From an uncultured Opitutaceae bacterium (GTDB lineage Bacteria > Verrucomicrobiota > Verrucomicrobiia > Opitutales > Opitutaceae), in assembly GCA_903885525.1 (NCBI GenBank), contig CAISJA010000245.1:1-24086 (forward strand): a stretch of DNA of 24,086 nt, given 5' to 3'. The position numbers were made by a program, and so were the translations under genes. The notes under the pieces were generated by a model. That model was given only the letters and a program-made list of their open reading frames with translations. It did no database searches and was not told where the DNA came from. Of the stretch, positions 15,056-22,278 are shown piece after piece. Every line of letters begins with the position of its first letter. The stretch's first letter is position 1.

Positions 15056-15583
15056 ATGAAACCTTTCCCCGCGCTGCTCATGCTCTCTTCCCTGCTCGCC
15101 CTCTTCACCTCCGCCTCCGCCAACCCGCTCAAGGTGGGGGATCCCGCGCCCGCGGTCACCGGCGTCACCGAGACGGGTGCCCGGCTGAATCTCGCCGAGG
15201 TCTATGCGCAGCAGCCCTACACGCTCGTGTATTTCTACCCCAAGGCTGACACGCCCGGCTGCACCAAGCAGGGCTGCGCGCTGCGCGACGGCTACGAGGC
15301 GCTGACGAAAAAGGGCGTTGCGGTCATCGGGGTGAGCCACGACAACCCGGCGGCCCAAAAGGCGTTTAAGGAAAAGTACCGCCTGCCGTTCACCCTGATC
15401 GCCGACACTGACAAGACCGTGATCAACGCCTTCGGCGTGCCGACGCGGCACGTCCCCGTGGTCGGCGAGTTTGCCCACCGTTCCGCCTACCTGATCAAGG
15501 GCGGCAAGATCATCTACGCCGACTACGAGGGCACCACCGAGCAGCAGGCCGAGGTGATCCTCGCCCTGCTCGCCAAAGACTGA
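15056..15583 (+). CDS. Exported Bcp/PrxQ-type peroxiredoxin
   Basis: A 175-residue thiol peroxidase that reduces H2O2 and organic or lipid hydroperoxides with thioredoxin-like donors. The core motif is YFYPKADTPGCTKQGCALRD: the peroxidatic Cys69 sits in PGCT, and Cys74, five residues later, is the resolving Cys typical of the Bcp/PrxQ subgroup. ISVSHDNP-type text (GVSHDNPAAQKAFKEKY) and a final RSAYLIKGGKI strand complete the fold. Unlike E. coli Bcp, it begins with a signal peptide (MKPFPALLMLSSLLALFTSASA), so it probably acts in the periplasm. Bcp from E. coli is about 156 residues, so the extra length equals the signal. The leader is CU-rich (CCTTCTTCCCTGTC). Close to the barrel protein but transcribed in the opposite direction. 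Confidence 0.9.
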   Translation: MKPFPALLMLSSLLALFTSASANPLKVGDPAPAVTGVTETGARLNLAEVYAQQPYTLVYFYPKADTPGCTKQGCALRDGYEALTKKGVAVIGVSHDNPAAQKAFKEKYRLPFTLIADTDKTVINAFGVPTRHVPVVGEFAHRSAYLIKGGKIIYADYEGTTEQQAEVILALLAKD

Positions 15584-15593
15584 GCATTTTTTT
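15567..15593 (+). terminator. Terminator overlapping the peroxiredoxin stop codon
   Basis: TGCTC (15567-15571) pairs with GAGCA (15582-15586) around a 10-nt loop and is followed directly by seven Ts (15587-15593). The TGA stop at 15581-15583 lies within the loop/stem, so the last codons form the terminator. The stem is short, which limits confidence. Confidence 0.5.
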
Positions 15594-15752
15594 GGCGGCC
15601 TGGCTGGAACGTGACACTCAAACGGCCGGCGCGCTATTTCCTCGGGGGCGTTGACCGGGACGGAGGACGTGGGTACGGATGGAAAGGGCGCGGATTTTTC
15701 CCAGGAAAAACGACCCGTCCCGGCACAAAAAAATTTCGCCGTTTCAGCCCCG

Positions 15753-17168
15753 TCAATTTTTGCCCGCGAAACCCCAGGTGCGCTGCGCATAACCGTAGGT
15801 GACGGGGTGCACGGCCGCGAGCGCGGCGTGCCAGTCGCCCTCGCTGTACTTCGCCACGAAGGCCCGCACCGCGCTTTCGTAGTCGGCCAGCAACCGCGCC
15901 TTCAGCTCCGGTTGGGCGAAGGAATACTGCAGGCTGTTGCGCCCGAGCTCGACCAGCTCCGCCCAGGACAGGCGGTAAGTGGTGACGGCGGTGTAATACT
16001 CGTCCGTCAGGTTCGAGTCCCACATGCCGCGATCGTCGGTGTTCAGGCACACGGGCACCCCGGTGCGCAGGTACTCGGGGAACGGATGCTTGGCCAAGTC
16101 CGGCGTGTACTCGAGCAGCCGGTTGGAGATGAGGTTGATTTCCACCAGCACGCGGCGCGTCTGCTGGAGCAGGCGCAGGGTGTCGTCGTCCTGGATCAGG
16201 TTCACCCCGTGGCCGATCCGCGTGGCACCGAGGAGGAGGGTGTCGCGGATGTGCGCGTCGGGGCCGTCCATCTCGCCGGCGTGGATCGAGAGGGCGAGCG
16301 TCGGGTAGCGGCGGCGCAGCTCGCGGTATTTTTCCAGAAACCGGCGCGGGTGGCCTTGGCCGTTCTCCTCGATGCCGGCCATGTTCAGCCCCACGTAGAG
16401 GTCGCGGTGGGCATCGGTCAGCGCGTACTGCTCCTCCAGCATTTTTTCCGCCAGCGGGTGGAAGCGCAGCACGATTGCCTGGAAGCGCACGGTGACGCCC
16501 GTGGCGAGCGCATCCGGTTGCGCAAGTCGCCGCGCCAGGTAGTCCGCGACCTGCTCCGGGGCGAGGGCGTTGCCGGCGTTGTCGAAAAATCCGGTGAGGT
16601 TCGACTGCGTCTCCAGGTAGCGCATCCCCTCCGCCCCGTAGGCTTGCATCGTCGCCACCAGCACCTCGCCGAGCACAGGGAGATTCTGCGGCAACTGGCC
16701 CAGCCGCGGCCAGATCCAGGTGAAAAATTCGTCGCGACCCTTGCCGGCGCGGTCGAGTCGCAGGGAAGCGAGCCACGCCTGCCGCTGCTCGGGCGCGAGG
16801 GCGTCGAGCCGCACGTAGTCGCCGCGAGCCGCCTCACCCAGCCGCTCCCAGGCAGCGCGACGGATGTTCTGGTAGAGGACGAGGGGCCGGCCGGTGTCGA
16901 GCCCGGTGGTGAAACGGACGCGGGTGTAGAACACATCGCCCCCGTTGCGCGCCGGGTCGGTGGCCGCGGCGTACCACCACTCGGCGCGGATGGCCCCCGG
17001 CAGGTGGTTGTGGAGGTCCCCGCCTTTTGGCAGCGCATAGAGGAAGGCGTAGAGCTCGGCCGGCGTGGCCGTCTGCCTGATCTGCTCGAAGCGTGCCCCA
17101 AAATCGGCGGCCGGCAGGGCCGCAGCCAGCCCGGTCAGCACACACACCCAACGGCACAACAAGATCAT
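15753..17168 (-). CDS. Exported adenosine deaminase family protein (ADGF-like)
   Basis: A 471-residue amidohydrolase that should deaminate adenosine or a related nucleoside to the inosine form using one zinc. Active-site text is complete: DLHNHLPGAI (51-60; zinc His53/His55), SIHAGEM (zinc His296, proton donor Glu299), RIGHG (His320) and NTDD (Asp378/379, zinc and catalytic). A signal peptide (MILLCRWVCVLTGLAAALPAAD) and an N-terminal helical arm before the barrel resemble secreted ADGF-type deaminases rather than the ~340-residue cytosolic enzyme. The periplasmic location suggests nucleoside salvage from outside the cell. The substrate is not certain, as members also deaminate other 6-aminopurines. 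ATG at 17168, 37 bp after the stop of the AAA+ ATPase gene on the same strand; readthrough is possible but a shared role is not implied. Confidence 0.88.
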   Translation of the reverse strand: MILLCRWVCVLTGLAAALPAADFGARFEQIRQTATPAELYAFLYALPKGGDLHNHLPGAIRAEWWYAAATDPARNGGDVFYTRVRFTTGLDTGRPLVLYQNIRRAAWERLGEAARGDYVRLDALAPEQRQAWLASLRLDRAGKGRDEFFTWIWPRLGQLPQNLPVLGEVLVATMQAYGAEGMRYLETQSNLTGFFDNAGNALAPEQVADYLARRLAQPDALATGVTVRFQAIVLRFHPLAEKMLEEQYALTDAHRDLYVGLNMAGIEENGQGHPRRFLEKYRELRRRYPTLALSIHAGEMDGPDAHIRDTLLLGATRIGHGVNLIQDDDTLRLLQQTRRVLVEINLISNRLLEYTPDLAKHPFPEYLRTGVPVCLNTDDRGMWDSNLTDEYYTAVTTYRLSWAELVELGRNSLQYSFAQPELKARLLADYESAVRAFVAKYSEGDWHAALAAVHPVTYGYAQRTWGFAGKN

Positions 17169-17205
17169 GCCCCAAACAAGGCCCCGCCGCGGCGCGGCGC
17201 AAGCC

Positions 17206-18087
17206 CTAGCTCACCACCACCAGCCCGGCGCCGTCCTCGCGCTCACTCAGGCGGCCGGAGGCGGGGCGGCCCGACCGCAGCGCCGCGGCCACCGCGCCTT
17301 CCACCTGCGTGCGGATGACGCCGAGCAGGGGCCGCGCGCCGTAGTCCTCGCTGAACCCCTGGCGCAGGAGGTATTCCAACCCGGCCTCATCCAGCTCCAG
17401 CCGGTGCCCGAGCCGCGCCAGCCGCGCGAGCACCTCGCCCGCGTGGTGCCGCGCCACCTCGCGCTGCTCCGGCTCGCCGAGCCGCCGGAAGACCAGCACG
17501 CCGCCCACCCCGTGGATGCGCCCGAGCAGCTCCGGCCGCAGGTAGCGGCGCACATACTCGAGGATCGTGTTGGAATAGGAAGTGTAGTTCAGCGTGCGCG
17601 ACCGCATCGCCTCCTTCGCCCCGAGGTTCGAGGTCAGGACGAAGTACGCCGTGGTGAACGCCAGCACCCGCCCGTCCGGCGCGGTCAGCTCCGCGCCCTG
17701 ATCGAGGATCTGCAGCAGCAGGTCGAGCACCTCCCAGTGCGCCTTCTCGATTTCATCGATCAGGAACACCCGCCGGCCCTCAGCGTGCGCCTTGGCCAGC
17801 CGTCCGCGCAGCTCCTCCACGCTGCGCGCTTCCTTGAATTCCGACATGTTGAACCGGGCCACGGCCCCGGGTCCGAAGAAATAGTCGCCGAAGCAAAGGG
17901 TCGTCTCCGTCTTGCCCACCCCGGTCGGCCCCACGAAGAGGAAGCCGCCGCGGACCAAGGCGGCCTCGGTCAGCCCGAGCTCGCCCCGCCCGGCATGCTC
18001 AGCGAGCGTGCGGAGCACCTCCGGCTGGCCACGGATGCGCTCCGTGATCCAGGGCAGGAATCCGTTAACCCGCCCGAGTGGGTCCAT
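17206..18087 (-). CDS. Stand-alone ClpB-D2-like AAA+ ATPase lacking the aromatic pore loop
   Basis: A 293-residue protein equal to a single second ATPase module of ClpA/ClpB (AAA_2 plus D2-small). It shows ERIRGQPEVL (16-25), Walker A GPTGVGKT (53-60), FNMSEF (79-84), Walker B VFLIDEIEKAH (107-117), sensor-1 TSN (152-154), LRPELLGRI (183-191, arginine-finger region) and sensor-2 GARPL (250-254). There is no N-domain, D1 or middle domain. Between the SV..L.G segment and Walker B, ClpB-type D2 modules have a stretch with the substrate-gripping GYVG loop; here only about 11 residues (RLAKAHAEGRR) remain, so the threading loop is missing. No ClpP-binding IGF/IGL loop is visible. The start overlaps the upstream RHH gene by 23 bp. 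A motor or assembly role for the divergent type IV secretion operon is inference. Confidence 0.85.
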   Translation of the reverse strand: MDPLGRVNGFLPWITERIRGQPEVLRTLAEHAGRGELGLTEAALVRGGFLFVGPTGVGKTETTLCFGDYFFGPGAVARFNMSEFKEARSVEELRGRLAKAHAEGRRVFLIDEIEKAHWEVLDLLLQILDQGAELTAPDGRVLAFTTAYFVLTSNLGAKEAMRSRTLNYTSYSNTILEYVRRYLRPELLGRIHGVGGVLVFRRLGEPEQREVARHHAGEVLARLARLGHRLELDEAGLEYLLRQGFSEDYGARPLLGVIRTQVEGAVAAALRSGRPASGRLSEREDGAGLVVVS

Positions 18088-18334
18088 AGCCGCGCTTCTC
18101 CATCATCGCCGCCTTCTCCCGTTCCGCCTGGATCCGGACCATGCCGAGAAATTCCAGCCCCTCCTGGGTGTTTTCCAGCAGGGCGCGCATGATGCAGCCC
18201 TTGCTGGCCACCACCCGGTTGGCGGCGCAGAAGACCTGCAGATTGTGCAGTTTTTCCTTCTCGGCGAGGTCCAGCTCCATCGTGAACGGCGGCTCGATCT
18301 TCGGCTTGACCGTTTTAGTGGCTCGTTTCGACAT
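18065..18334 (-). CDS. Small ribbon-helix-helix-like protein
   Basis: An 89-residue protein. A basic N-terminus (MSKRATKTVKPK) is followed by FTMELDLAEKEKLHNL, a turn, and ASKGCIMRALLENTQEG: the strand-helix-helix outline of RHH DNA-binding proteins found on plasmids and in antitoxins. The tail is a charged helix (RIQAEREKAAMMEKRG). Its stop lies 23 bp inside the AAA+ gene, so the two form a coupled minus-strand unit. It starts only 48 bp from the divergent pilin gene and is well placed to repress both operons or to mark DNA for transfer. No toxin gene is present. Family assignment is by pattern only. Confidence 0.55.
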   Translation of the reverse strand: MSKRATKTVKPKIEPPFTMELDLAEKEKLHNLQVFCAANRVVASKGCIMRALLENTQEGLEFLGMVRIQAEREKAAMMEKRGYGPTRAG

Positions 18335-18382
18335 ACATTTTTTTGTTGAGGTTAAGATAGTGACCCAATATGTGGATGGGCA
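18335..18382. promoter_or_regulatory. 48-bp AT-rich divergent promoter region
   Basis: This is the only markedly AT-rich stretch in the right half of the window. It separates the RHH/AAA+ unit from the VirB2-like operon. It has a T7 run, a TTGTTG-like -35 (18343-18348) and, 17 bp on, an AT-rich hexamer around 18366-18371; the resulting transcript would have almost no leader. Both promoters must fit here or inside the coding ends. A GGATGGG before the pilin ATG is one of the few purine-rich sites in the window. Confidence 0.4.
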
Positions 18383-18730
18383 ATGAAGACAATTCTTAAA
18401 TATCCCCCGGCCAAGGCAAGCGCCCTGCTGCTGCTGGCCTTGGTCCCCGCCCCCGCGCTGCTCGCCCAGACGACCCCCGCCAGCGGCCTGAACAGCATCA
18501 GCGATCTCCAAACCTGGGTGGGAAGAATCGCCGGCATCCTCATCATCATCTCCTGGCTCCTGGCCCTCATCGCGTGGTTCGTGGGCGCGGCGGCGAAGGA
18601 GAGCAACCCGGCCATGTCGAAGTACTGCTTCTACATCGTCTGGATGTTCGCCATCGGCGGCCCGGTGGTGGGCCTGATCTTCAAATTGTTCAGCAGCTCG
18701 GGGGTGGTGGTCACACCCTCTTTCCAATAA
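18383..18730 (+). CDS. VirB2/TrbC-like conjugative pilin
   Basis: A 115-residue protein. A long signal peptide ends ALVPAPALLAQ (about 29). The mature protein of roughly 86 residues has a short hydrophilic start (TTPASGLNSISDLQTW), a hydrophobic helix (IAGILIIISWLLALIAWFVG), a polar loop with AAAKESNPAMSKY, and a second hydrophobic helix (FYIVWMFAIGGPVVGLIFKLF). Two helices after a signal peptide is the VirB2 pilin architecture, and a VirB3-like then a VirB4 gene follow in the standard order. First gene of the plus-strand operon, 4 bp before the next gene. Primary sequence is divergent, so the call relies on architecture and context. Confidence 0.7.
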   Translation: MKTILKYPPAKASALLLLALVPAPALLAQTTPASGLNSISDLQTWVGRIAGILIIISWLLALIAWFVGAAAKESNPAMSKYCFYIVWMFAIGGPVVGLIFKLFSSSGVVVTPSFQ

Positions 18731-18734
18731 GACA

Positions 18735-19070
18735 ATGCCCACCTACCGTTCCACCAACTCCGGCCTGCAGACCAAGGGCACGTTGTGGGCCGGGTTCGAC
18801 CCGCTGGTGAGCGCGATCATCGCCGGGGTCTTCCTGATCACGGTCATGGTCACCTTCGCCACCATCACCGTGTTGTCGGTCCCGTGGATCATCGTCCTGC
18901 CGCTGTTCTTCCTGCTGCCGAACTTTCTCCTGCTCGGCGTGGTCTTCTTCCTGATCATGGGCAAGCCGCCGCGCTACCTGGCGGACTGGGCGGACTCGCG
19001 CCTGCTGAGGCGGACGGAAGTCCCCTGGCCGGGTGGCGGCAGCGAACCGGAGCCCTTCGACCCTGCCTGA
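18735..19070 (+). CDS. VirB3/TrbD-like T4SS inner-membrane protein
   Basis: A 111-residue protein with a short polar N-terminus (MPTYRSTNSGLQTKGTLW), then two or three closely packed hydrophobic segments (PLVSAIIAGVFLITVMVTF and a following VPWIIVLPLFFLLPNFLLL), and a polar C-terminal tail with PPRYLADWADSRLLRR. VirB3 proteins are small bitopic/polytopic partners that anchor VirB4 and are encoded directly before it, as here. The stop is 3 bp before the VirB4 start. Assigned mainly on position, size and membrane pattern. Confidence 0.65.
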   Translation: MPTYRSTNSGLQTKGTLWAGFDPLVSAIIAGVFLITVMVTFATITVLSVPWIIVLPLFFLLPNFLLLGVVFFLIMGKPPRYLADWADSRLLRRTEVPWPGGGSEPEPFDPA

Positions 19071-19073
19071 GCC

Positions 19074-21674
19074 ATGCACCGCGCGCTGCCCAACGGCTAT
19101 TTCCTGCGGGACTCCATCGTCTGGGGTGCCTTCCGGAAGCGCAGCACGCTCACCAAGGGCTACGTCATCACCCCGCCGGATACGCGGGGTGCCGGGGAGG
19201 CTGCGGCCGCCCGCGCCCACGAATCCCTCGTGCGCTACCTCCAGAGCGTGCCGCAGGACCTGCGCCTGCAGTTCCAATGGCGCTGCAACACCGACTACAA
19301 CGCCGCGCTCGACCGTTACGAGCGGGAGACCGCCGCCCAGGCGAAAAATCCCCGCGAACAGGCCGTCCGCACCGCCACCGCCCGGCATTTCAGGAAATTG
19401 CTCCAGGAGCGGCGGCTGCGGCGCGAACACCTCACCCTGTTCATTTCCCAGCCGCTGGCCGCCGAACCCCGGATGCTGTCCTCCCGGGAGGATGCGCGGG
19501 AACACTACCGGGCCCTCTTCGACCAGTGTGACTCCCGCTACCGGCAGCTGCAGGAGGAACTCGCCACCGCCCTGGGCGCCGATGCCGTGGTCGAGCCGAT
19601 GTTGCGCCGCGACCTGCAGCTCTACACCTACCTGTTTTTCAATCCCAGCGCGCTCGAATGGCCGGCGGACCAGCCCATCGCCTTCGATGAGCAGGCCTCC
19701 GTCCTCCGCAACTGCCTGACCAGCGACATCCGCACCGACCGGCTCGGCCGCATGTACCTCGACGGCCATTACCACGGGCTGCTCGTGCTCCGCCAGCTGG
19801 GTTCGCACTCGTTCGAGGGCATGATCCACGGCCTGACCAAGACCCGCCTGCTCAACTACCAGATCACCCTCACGCTCCAGCCCCTCGACACCCACCAGAT
19901 CATCCAGCGCGAGGAGACGGAGCAGCGCAACCTCCAGGCCCAGGCCAAGGCCGACACCGCGTTCTCCCAGACGCGCGAAGACACCATCGCCCGGAAGCGC
20001 GCCATCATCACCCAGCTCGGCGAGGGCCACACCCGCTTCTTCTCCACTACCCTGGTCATCCGTGCTTGGAACGCCGACGAGGCCAAGCTCGCTGCCGACC
20101 TCAACGCGCTCAAGCAGGCTGTCATCGCGATGAAGAACGCCCGCTGCTACGATGCCCACCTCGAGGCCACGGCGCTGGAAATGTTCGCCGCCACCTTCCC
20201 CGGCAACTGCCACCATCCCTACCAGGCCCGCACGCTCGAGATCGCCGATGAGCACGTCGCCAACCTCATCCCCTACTCCGCCAGCTTCACCGGCGACCTC
20301 GCCCAGGCCCAGGCGCTCTACCTGTCATCGGAAAATTCCCTCGTCGGCTTCCGGTTCCACGTCAACGGCCTCGTCCAGCACACCGGCGTGGCCGGCGGCA
20401 CCCGCGCCGGCAAGAGCGTCCTCTACAACAATCTCCTCTACCAGACCGGCCCGTTCTTCGACTACGACGTGCTCGTCGAAGAGGGGGCCTCTCACAGCAA
20501 CTACGCCGTGGACCACGGCAGCCAGCCCATCGTCATCCAGAAAAGCGGCAGCATCTCCATCAACTACCTCGACACCGGTGGCGCCCCGCTCGATCCCGAC
20601 CACCTCGCCTACGCCATCTCCCTCACCGCCCACTTCGCCGGGCATACCTCCGACGAACGCCTCAACGCCCGCCGCCGCGCCTACCTCGCCTACTACCTCG
20701 GCATCCTCTACCGCGAAGCCGGCCTCGACTGGGCCCGCCGCCACCCGCCGGCCGCCCGCCTCGCCCAGCGCGAGGCCACCGCCATCGCCAAGTGGCACCG
20801 GGAAAAAATGACGGCCGACGACACCCTCTTCGACGCCTACACCGCCCTGCGCGACCGGTGCGCCGCGCAAAACGCCGAAGCCCTCGACTATGTCGCTGCC
20901 GTCACCGAGGCGGAGATCACGCATTTTCTCAAGGACGCGCCGACCGCCCATCTCGCCGAGCGCCATTTCTTCTCCAAGTTCACCACCGAGCAGTACCCGC
21001 GGCACTCCGACCTCGCCGAACTCCTCCGCCTCCGGCCCAGCAGCGAGCACGACCGCGGCGAGGTGGCGGAGCTGGCCTCGCTCATGGAGAACTGGTGCGC
21101 CACCGGCGAATACGGCCCGCTCTTCGATGGCGCCACCAACCGCCGCTTCGACACCCGCGTCGTCCACTTCGAACTGGCCAAGGCCGACAACAACGATCCC
21201 GCCCTGCGCGGCGCCATCGCCCTCAACCTCACCGGCCGCATCCGCCAGCGCATCGTCGCCCTGCCGCGCGCCCTGCGGAAACGCTTCACGATGGAGGAGC
21301 TTGCCCGGCTCATCCAGATGCCCGGCGGCGCCCGCCTCGCCCTCGAGCTCTCCGCCCAGCTCGCCAAGTACAACTGCGTGTTTTCGTTCATCCTTCAGGA
21401 TTTCCAGCAGGTCGCCCACCTTGAGGGCATCTCCTCGCTGCTCAACAATACCCGCCAATGGATCATCGGCCGGCACGAGGACGCGAAGGAGTTGCAGGCC
21501 TTCTCCGAACGCATCCAGCTCCCGGAGAGCCTGCGCGACTCCATCATGAAATACCCCATTCCGCTCAACCTGCCGCCCGACCGCCGCTACTCGGCCATGT
21601 GCTACTTCAGCCGCGCCGCCGTCCCGCCCATCTCCGGCTCGGTCCATTACTCCTTCCAGCAAAACGCCGCCTGA
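19074..21674 (+). CDS. VirB4/TrbE-family conjugation ATPase
   Basis: An 866-residue T4SS ATPase that energises pilus assembly and substrate transfer at the inner membrane. The N-terminal half carries CagE/TrbE/VirB4 features, with LDGHYHGLLVLRQLG and a long charged coiled-coil-like helix near 270-320. The C-terminal RecA-like domain has Walker A GGTRAGKS (441-448) inside NGLVQHTGVAGGTRAGKSVL, then LVEEGASHSNY. It also has a region RFTMEELARLIQMPGG (737-752) where Walker B should lie: the usual hydrophobic-DE reads M-E-E, so the Asp may be replaced by Glu. SFILQDFQQV corresponds to the Q-rich sensor strand, and the end has LNNTRQWIIGRHE, as in VirB4 (NA..kill). Length is normal for the family. 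Tightly packed between the VirB3-like gene (3 bp) and the lipoprotein gene (6 bp). Confidence 0.88.
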   Translation: MHRALPNGYFLRDSIVWGAFRKRSTLTKGYVITPPDTRGAGEAAAARAHESLVRYLQSVPQDLRLQFQWRCNTDYNAALDRYERETAAQAKNPREQAVRTATARHFRKLLQERRLRREHLTLFISQPLAAEPRMLSSREDAREHYRALFDQCDSRYRQLQEELATALGADAVVEPMLRRDLQLYTYLFFNPSALEWPADQPIAFDEQASVLRNCLTSDIRTDRLGRMYLDGHYHGLLVLRQLGSHSFEGMIHGLTKTRLLNYQITLTLQPLDTHQIIQREETEQRNLQAQAKADTAFSQTREDTIARKRAIITQLGEGHTRFFSTTLVIRAWNADEAKLAADLNALKQAVIAMKNARCYDAHLEATALEMFAATFPGNCHHPYQARTLEIADEHVANLIPYSASFTGDLAQAQALYLSSENSLVGFRFHVNGLVQHTGVAGGTRAGKSVLYNNLLYQTGPFFDYDVLVEEGASHSNYAVDHGSQPIVIQKSGSISINYLDTGGAPLDPDHLAYAISLTAHFAGHTSDERLNARRRAYLAYYLGILYREAGLDWARRHPPAARLAQREATAIAKWHREKMTADDTLFDAYTALRDRCAAQNAEALDYVAAVTEAEITHFLKDAPTAHLAERHFFSKFTTEQYPRHSDLAELLRLRPSSEHDRGEVAELASLMENWCATGEYGPLFDGATNRRFDTRVVHFELAKADNNDPALRGAIALNLTGRIRQRIVALPRALRKRFTMEELARLIQMPGGARLALELSAQLAKYNCVFSFILQDFQQVAHLEGISSLLNNTRQWIIGRHEDAKELQAFSERIQLPESLRDSIMKYPIPLNLPPDRRYSAMCYFSRAAVPPISGSVHYSFQQNAA

Positions 21675-21680
21675 CCCGCC

Positions 21681-22181
21681 ATGCCCGCCCCCGCCCCCTG
21701 CCTGCCGCCCCCGGTCCGTCTCCGCCGCCTGCCTCGCGCCGCCGACTGGCTGCGCCCGCTCCGCTTCCCTCTGCCGCTCGCCCTCCTGCTCGCCGGTTGC
21801 CAGAGCGCGCCGCGCCTCGCCCTCGACACCACGGCCGCCGCCGCCGGCAGCATCACCGCCCACCAGGCCAGCGCCGGCAATCCCTACTGGACCGCCGCCG
21901 GCGGCCTGGCCGGCTACCTCCTCGCCGATGCCGCGCAAAACCTACAGGACAAAAACCAGCAGCAGGCCCTTGCCCTCGCCTTCGAGCGCGGCCGGGCCCA
22001 GAGCGCCCAGCAGAGCTACGACGCCATCCAGAACGCCCAGAAATCCGACCGCCTGAGCCCCAGCGCGCTGACCGTGGCCTCCGGCCGCTACACCGAAATC
22101 CCTCTGCTCGTCCCCCAACGCTCCATCAACGGCGTCATCCTCAACCAATCCGTGGAATACATCCGCGTCTCCACCCACTGA
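21681..22181 (+). CDS. Lipoprotein of the T4SS operon (unknown family)
   Basis: A 166-residue protein with an Arg-rich start (VRLRRLPRAADWLRPLR), a short hydrophobic stretch and a lipobox LLAGC ending at Cys40, so it should be lipid-anchored. The mature part has a Gly/Ala-rich helix (WTAAGGLAGYLLADAAQ), then a Gln/Ala-rich segment (QQQALALAFERGRAQSAQQ), and ends with YTEIPLLVPQRSINGVILNQ and EYIRV strands. I do not recognise a named family. Small lipoproteins in this position (VirB7, TrbH, TrbK) stabilise the outer-membrane core or act in entry exclusion, and one of those roles is likely. A start further inside, nearer the lipobox, is also possible. Confidence 0.6.
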   Translation: MPAPAPCLPPPVRLRRLPRAADWLRPLRFPLPLALLLAGCQSAPRLALDTTAAAAGSITAHQASAGNPYWTAAGGLAGYLLADAAQNLQDKNQQQALALAFERGRAQSAQQSYDAIQNAQKSDRLSPSALTVASGRYTEIPLLVPQRSINGVILNQSVEYIRVSTH

Positions 22182-22278
22182 GCCGCCGCCGTCGGACACG
22201 CTCTCCGGCCCCGGCTGCATCCCGCCCGCCCCTCCTCACCCGGCACCCCTTCCGGTCGCGCCTTTCCGCCTCCTCCCC
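22182..22278. other. 97-bp pyrimidine-rich gap inside the T4SS operon
   Basis: Non-coding, strikingly C/T-rich on the plus strand and ending in CCGCCTCCTCCCC before the next ATG. It contains no hairpin or promoter that I can support. It probably serves as the leader of the next gene. Confidence 0.35.

Noticed and set aside
18065..18334. Toxin-antitoxin pair (RHH antitoxin with adjacent toxin)
   Set aside because: The partner is a full AAA+ ATPase, not a toxin-sized protein, and no RelE/ParE/PIN-type gene is nearby.
18711..20255. 514-codon minus-strand open frame opposite virB3/virB4
   Set aside because: Antisense to a VirB4 with Walker motifs; no start context, no domain.
20325..21938. 537-codon minus-strand open frame
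   Set aside because: Mirror of the VirB4 C-terminal half; extremely Gly/Val/Ala-rich.
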